64,000 bases of DNA from Antrihabitans spumae. GTDB taxonomy: Bacteria; Actinomycetota; Actinomycetes; Mycobacteriales; Mycobacteriaceae. The DNA lies in the NCBI RefSeq assembly GCF_043944905.1, contig NZ_JBIMSN010000052.1, positions 62,001-126,000 on the forward strand, read 5' to 3'. The position numbers were made by a program, and so were the translations under genes. The notes beneath the pieces were generated by a model, which saw only the letters and a program-made list of their open reading frames with translations, was not told where the DNA came from and made no database searches. Shown in pieces: positions 61,014 to 64,000 of this stretch (position 1 is its first letter; the number at the start of each line of letters is the position of its first letter).

Positions 61014-62054
61014 CTAGAAGATGCTGTCCGGGTCGTAGTACTCGTCCACGTTGTTGCAGCCGATCTCAACGGCGAGTGTGAACGACTGCGGTGGGTAGTC
61101 GGAGGGTTTCTTTGCGCCGGTTGCGATGTCGACCGCGATCGCCAGCGCTTCCTCAGCAGCCAGCGTCGGTGAGTTGAGCCCGGTGGAGATGTACTTGCCC
61201 GTGCATCCGCCCTCCTTGATCAACGCCTCACCCTCCTTCTGCCCGTCGGCCGATGCTGCGATGTAGACGTTCTTGTACTGCGCCTTGTCCTTCACCACGT
61301 TGTAGGCGCCGAGCGCCATCGAATCGTTCAGTCCGAGAACGAGATCGACGTCCGGGTTCGCGGCAAGCATGTTCTCGGCCGCGACCTGACCCTTGTCCTG
61401 GGCATAGTCGCCGCTTTGCTCTGCCTTGATCTCGTACTTCACACCACCTTCGGTGAGGCCGTCGAGAAAGCCCTGTCGGCGATTCGGTCCGACGTTCTCA
61501 TCGGTTGCAGGACCCGTCATGATGACCATCTTGATGTTCGGCTTACCCATGCCGAGGAACCGTTCCGCGGTGATCTTGCCCGACTCACGACCGATGGTGA
61601 GGTTGTCGGACTGAACGCTTGTGGTCCCGGTGCCGGGCACGCTCGTGTCGATGTAGACGACGGGGATCTTGGATGCGATCTGCGTCATCATCTCCTTCTG
61701 CCCTTTGACGCTCGTGGCGTTGACCACCAGGACGTTGGCCCCCTGCGCGATCATGGCCTGCATCTGGTTCATCTGCACGACCGGATCCTTGTTGGCTGCC
61801 TGGAACAGGAGCTTGAACCCTTTGTCCTCGGCAATCTCTTCGGACTTCACCTGCATGGCTGCGAAGTACGGGGCCTGCAGTTGCTGCTGCGCGAACCCGA
61901 TCACTACGTCGTCGACGTCGGACTGCACGCCGCCGGCCGGGGTCTGGGCCGGTTCCTTGGACGGATAGATGTTTCCGCACGCAGTCGTGGTCAGCACTAT
62001 GGCCACGCCCACCGCCCAACCCGCAAGTGCCCTGTGCCTGATGCTCTTCTTCAT
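61014..62054 (-). CDS. Sugar-type ABC transporter substrate-binding lipoprotein (RbsB/Peripla_BP_4 family)
   Basis: 346 residues. A signal with lipobox LTTTACG (Cys about residue 26) anchors it to the membrane. The mature part shows the two-lobe periplasmic-binding fold (VIGFAQQQLQAPYFAAM, GANVLVVNATS, VLGLNDSMALGAY). It has GGAGGAG six bases before the ATG. Following the permease and ATPase genes, it completes a ribose/YtfQ-type importer. Substrate is undetermined: the family binds pentoses, hexoses, polyols or autoinducer-like sugars. Confidence 0.9.
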   Translation of the reverse strand: MKKSIRHRALAGWAVGVAIVLTTTACGNIYPSKEPAQTPAGGVQSDVDDVVIGFAQQQLQAPYFAAMQVKSEEIAEDKGFKLLFQAANKDPVVQMNQMQAMIAQGANVLVVNATSVKGQKEMMTQIASKIPVVYIDTSVPGTGTTSVQSDNLTIGRESGKITAERFLGMGKPNIKMVIMTGPATDENVGPNRRQGFLDGLTEGGVKYEIKAEQSGDYAQDKGQVAAENMLAANPDVDLVLGLNDSMALGAYNVVKDKAQYKNVYIAASADGQKEGEALIKEGGCTGKYISTGLNSPTLAAEEALAIAVDIATGAKKPSDYPPQSFTLAVEIGCNNVDEYYDPDSIF

Positions 62055-62078
62055 GGTCTTCTCCTCCGCCCGGACCGG

Positions 62079-63110
62079 CTATTTCGCGACTGGTTCGGTC
62101 GGGACAGCAGCTTTCCTCCGACGAGTGAAGTGCACGGTGGCCAGCGTGACCGCAACGAGGATCAACCCGCCACGGAAGGCGTCCTGCAGGAATGTCGACA
62201 CGTTCAGCAGCGACAGCAGGTTGGCGATCACCGCGAAGATGATGGTGCCGACGACGGCGCCGAACACCTTGCCGTAGCCGCCTGCGAGGCGTGCTCCGCC
62301 GATCACCACGGCGGCGATCGCGTCGAGTTCCATCAGGTTGCCGGCGGTCGAGGTACCAGTTGCGAAGCGGCAGAGGAACATCCAGCCACCGAGGCCGACG
62401 AGCAGGCCGGCCAGAATGTAGACCGACCACAGCGTCGCCTTGACCGGAATGCCTGAGCTACGTGCCGCCTCCTTGTTGGAGCCGACCGCATAGACGCGGC
62501 GACCCCAGACGGTGCGGTTGAGCGCGAAACCAATTGCCAACACGGCGGCGACCCAGATGAGGGCGAGCACGGGGATACCGATGAAGGTGGTCTGCCCGAT
62601 CTTCGCGTAGGTCGACGTCGCATCCGGAATGATCGGGATGCCGTTGCCGTAGGCGTAGACGAGGCCGCGGGCCAGAGCGAGCATGCCGAGTGTGACGATG
62701 AACGGTTCGAGACCGCGGAACGCGACCAGGCCGCCGTTGATGGCGCCGACCACCCCGCCGATGACCAACGCAACGACAAGCCCGAGCCAAACGCTCGGAC
62801 CTCCAAACAGGCCGGCGGTGATGACCGCTGCGAGCCCGAGTGCGGACCCGACGCTGATGTCGATGCCACCGGTGAGCACGACGATAAGTTGCGCGAGGAC
62901 GACGACGCCGATGATCGACATCTGCAGCGCGAGGTTCGAGAGGTTGGTGCCACCCCAGAAGATGGAACCCTTTGTCGCCGTTGCGACCAGCAAAAGGGCG
63001 ACCAAGATGTAGAGGGCATATTGAGATTTGAGCCAGGTCGTAAACGCTTGGCCGCGTGAGTAATTCTCCTCGTAATGATGTACGGGAGGCTGTGCCGCTG
63101 TAGTGGTCAT
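62079..63110 (-). CDS. Sugar-type ABC transporter permease (RbsC family)
   Basis: 343 residues with eight or more hydrophobic segments and the BPD_transp_2 signature (VLTGGIDISVGSALGLAAV, and GAINGGLVAFRGLEPFIVTLG, both cited in part). A long N-terminal cytoplasmic tail precedes the first helix. AAGGAG lies nine bases before the ATG. It sits 34 bases after the ATPase and 24 before the binding protein, in one operon. It would form the membrane channel as a dimer. Confidence 0.92.
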   Translation of the reverse strand: MTTTAAQPPVHHYEENYSRGQAFTTWLKSQYALYILVALLLVATATKGSIFWGGTNLSNLALQMSIIGVVVLAQLIVVLTGGIDISVGSALGLAAVITAGLFGGPSVWLGLVVALVIGGVVGAINGGLVAFRGLEPFIVTLGMLALARGLVYAYGNGIPIIPDATSTYAKIGQTTFIGIPVLALIWVAAVLAIGFALNRTVWGRRVYAVGSNKEAARSSGIPVKATLWSVYILAGLLVGLGGWMFLCRFATGTSTAGNLMELDAIAAVVIGGARLAGGYGKVFGAVVGTIIFAVIANLLSLLNVSTFLQDAFRGGLILVAVTLATVHFTRRRKAAVPTEPVAK

Positions 63111-63144
63111 GAGCTCGAACTCCTTGGGGGAGGGTCTGTGAATG

Positions 63145-64000
63145 TCAGTCCGTGTGGGTCAGCGCCGTGCGAATCAAGTCGTCGGTGTCGGCTTCCTCGG
63201 GGTCGAACTCGGCCGCGATGACCCCGTTGCGCATCACCAGGATTCGGTGGCACAGCGAGAGCAGTTCCTCGGCTTCGCTCGACACCACCAGGACACCCTT
63301 TCCCCGCCCGGCAAGGCGATGAATGATCTCGTAGATGTTGGCGCGAGCACCGACGTCGATGCCCTTCGTCGGTTCGTCGAGGACGACGAAATCGGGATCG
63401 GTCTCCAGCCATTTCGCGACGACCACTTTCTGCTGATTGCCGCCGCTCAATGTGCGTGTGTAGGTGGATGTTCCACCCTTGACCTGGTACTCACCGATCA
63501 GCTCTCGCACACGCTTGCGCTCGACGGCGGGCCTGACGACACCGATCCTCGACATTTTCGGGAGGACGACGAGGCTCATGTTCTCCCCGTTGTCGAAGTC
63601 CTTGACGAAACCCTCGAGTCGGCGATCCTCGGTCACGTAGGCGATGTGTTTGGATACCGCGGAACCCGGTGTCGGCAAACTGATTTCGGTGCCGTCCAGT
63701 TTGATGGACCCGCTCGCTGCCTTCCGCTGACCTGTGATCGTGCGCGCAACGGAGGATCGGCCGCTGCCGACCAACCCGTAGAGTCCGACGATCTCACCGT
63801 GGTTCACGTCGAAGGAAACGCCTCTGGCGGTACCACCGACCAGGTCGCGGACCTCCAGCACCGGTGCACTGGAGGTCTGCACCCGTGGCGGTCGGTCCAG
63901 AGCCTTCAGCGCCTGACCGATCATCAGGGTCGTTATCTCGTCCGGATTGCTGTCGGCGGCATTCAACACCTTCACCAACTTGCCGTTGCGGAGCACGGCG
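63145..64000 (-). CDS. Sugar-type ABC transporter ATPase (RbsA family), C-terminal half only
   Basis: The reading frame runs off the right edge of the window, so the first ATPase domain and the start are missing. The visible ~285 residues are the second nucleotide-binding domain: a degenerate Walker A (GLVGSGRSS), ABC signature LSGGNQQK typical of carbohydrate-uptake ATPases, Walker B VVLDEPTKGIDVGA, and the H-loop region VVSSEAEELL. It is the first visible gene of the importer operon that continues to 61014. Confidence 0.92.
   Translation of the reverse strand, partial: AVLRNGKLVKVLNAADSNPDEITTLMIGQALKALDRPPRVQTSSAPVLEVRDLVGGTARGVSFDVNHGEIVGLYGLVGSGRSSVARTITGQRKAASGSIKLDGTEISLPTPGSAVSKHIAYVTEDRRLEGFVKDFDNGENMSLVVLPKMSRIGVVRPAVERKRVRELIGEYQVKGGTSTYTRTLSGGNQQKVVVAKWLETDPDFVVLDEPTKGIDVGARANIYEIIHRLAGRGKGVLVVSSEAEELLSLCHRILVMRNGVIAAEFDPEEADTDDLIRTALTHTD

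Noticed and set aside
1..64000. CRISPR arrays, tRNA/rRNA genes, insertion sequences, prophage or integrase genes
   Set aside because: I looked for regular repeats, transposase or integrase proteins and cloverleaf-like sequences and found none I can support. The only tandem repeats are the three 15-base promoter units.

Overview
This window looks like the chromosome of a mycolate-containing actinobacterium, most likely Rhodococcus or a close relative. The evidence is its high GC content, two yrbE/mce lipid-import operons, an EphD-type hydrolase/reductase fusion, secreted lipases, many TetR regulators, KshB-like flavin/[2Fe-2S] reductases, and genes packed with ATGA/GTGA overlaps. The genus is an inference. 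I see no tRNA, rRNA, CRISPR array, insertion sequence, prophage gene or replication origin, and no gene-free stretch longer than 300 bases.

Layout. 1-4000: the 3' half of mce operon 1 (end of MceC, MceD, MceE, MceF and an Mce-associated protein). 4046-10515: an orphan solute-binding protein, a membrane PAS-GGDEF-EAL protein, TetR regulators and a secreted lipase. 10697-17002: oxygenase cassette 1 (two tandem PF10118 ferritin-like proteins, a Baeyer-Villiger monooxygenase or BVMO, an SDR, an alpha/beta hydrolase and a ferredoxin reductase). 17069-21386: an EphD-like fusion, an AMP-ligase gene with an internal stop, and a frameshifted membrane protein. 21395-29721 (minus strand): a complete mce operon 2 (YrbE4A, YrbE4B, MceA-F, Mas). 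29956-35267: a secreted lipase, a second AMP ligase, an unrecognised protein and an ABC1/UbiB kinase. 35402-37465: a small membrane protein, two TetR regulators and a DUF4873-like protein. 37690-43259: oxygenase cassette 2 (two tandem AurF-like proteins, BVMO, SDR, ferredoxin reductase). 43274-47931: a TrkA-like protein divergent from a CPA1 antiporter, a frameshifted GGDEF-EAL protein and a VOC protein. 48023-52711 (minus): cassette 3 (P450, SDR, hydrolase and a BVMO with a nonsense codon), divergent from a TetR. 53567-56270: AlkB plus a fourth BVMO. 56365-60897: small conserved proteins, two hydrolases, an FAD monooxygenase and a quinone-oxidoreductase remnant. 61014-64000 (minus): a sugar-type ABC importer.

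How it may work together (inference). The window reads as a lipid-handling region. Mce systems import hydrophobic substrates and lipases release acyl chains. AMP ligases activate acids. Several cassettes combine an oxygen-activating enzyme, an SDR alcohol dehydrogenase, a BVMO and usually a hydrolase, which is the logic of subterminal oxidation: hydroxylate, oxidise to ketone, insert oxygen to give an ester, hydrolyse. A conserved promoter module of about 40 bp (10645-10680, 18888-18927, 37588-37657) sits upstream of cassette 1, EphD and cassette 2. A separate TetR-type operator, GACTGAYNYRTCANTC, occurs near the lipase at 8773, mce operon 2, the 33807 operon and the ABC1 kinase.

Sequence integrity is unusual. 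At least eight genes carry single-base frameshifts or in-frame stops, and two more appear truncated by deletion. Several frameshifts fall at short homopolymers, so sequencing error must be excluded before gene decay is claimed.
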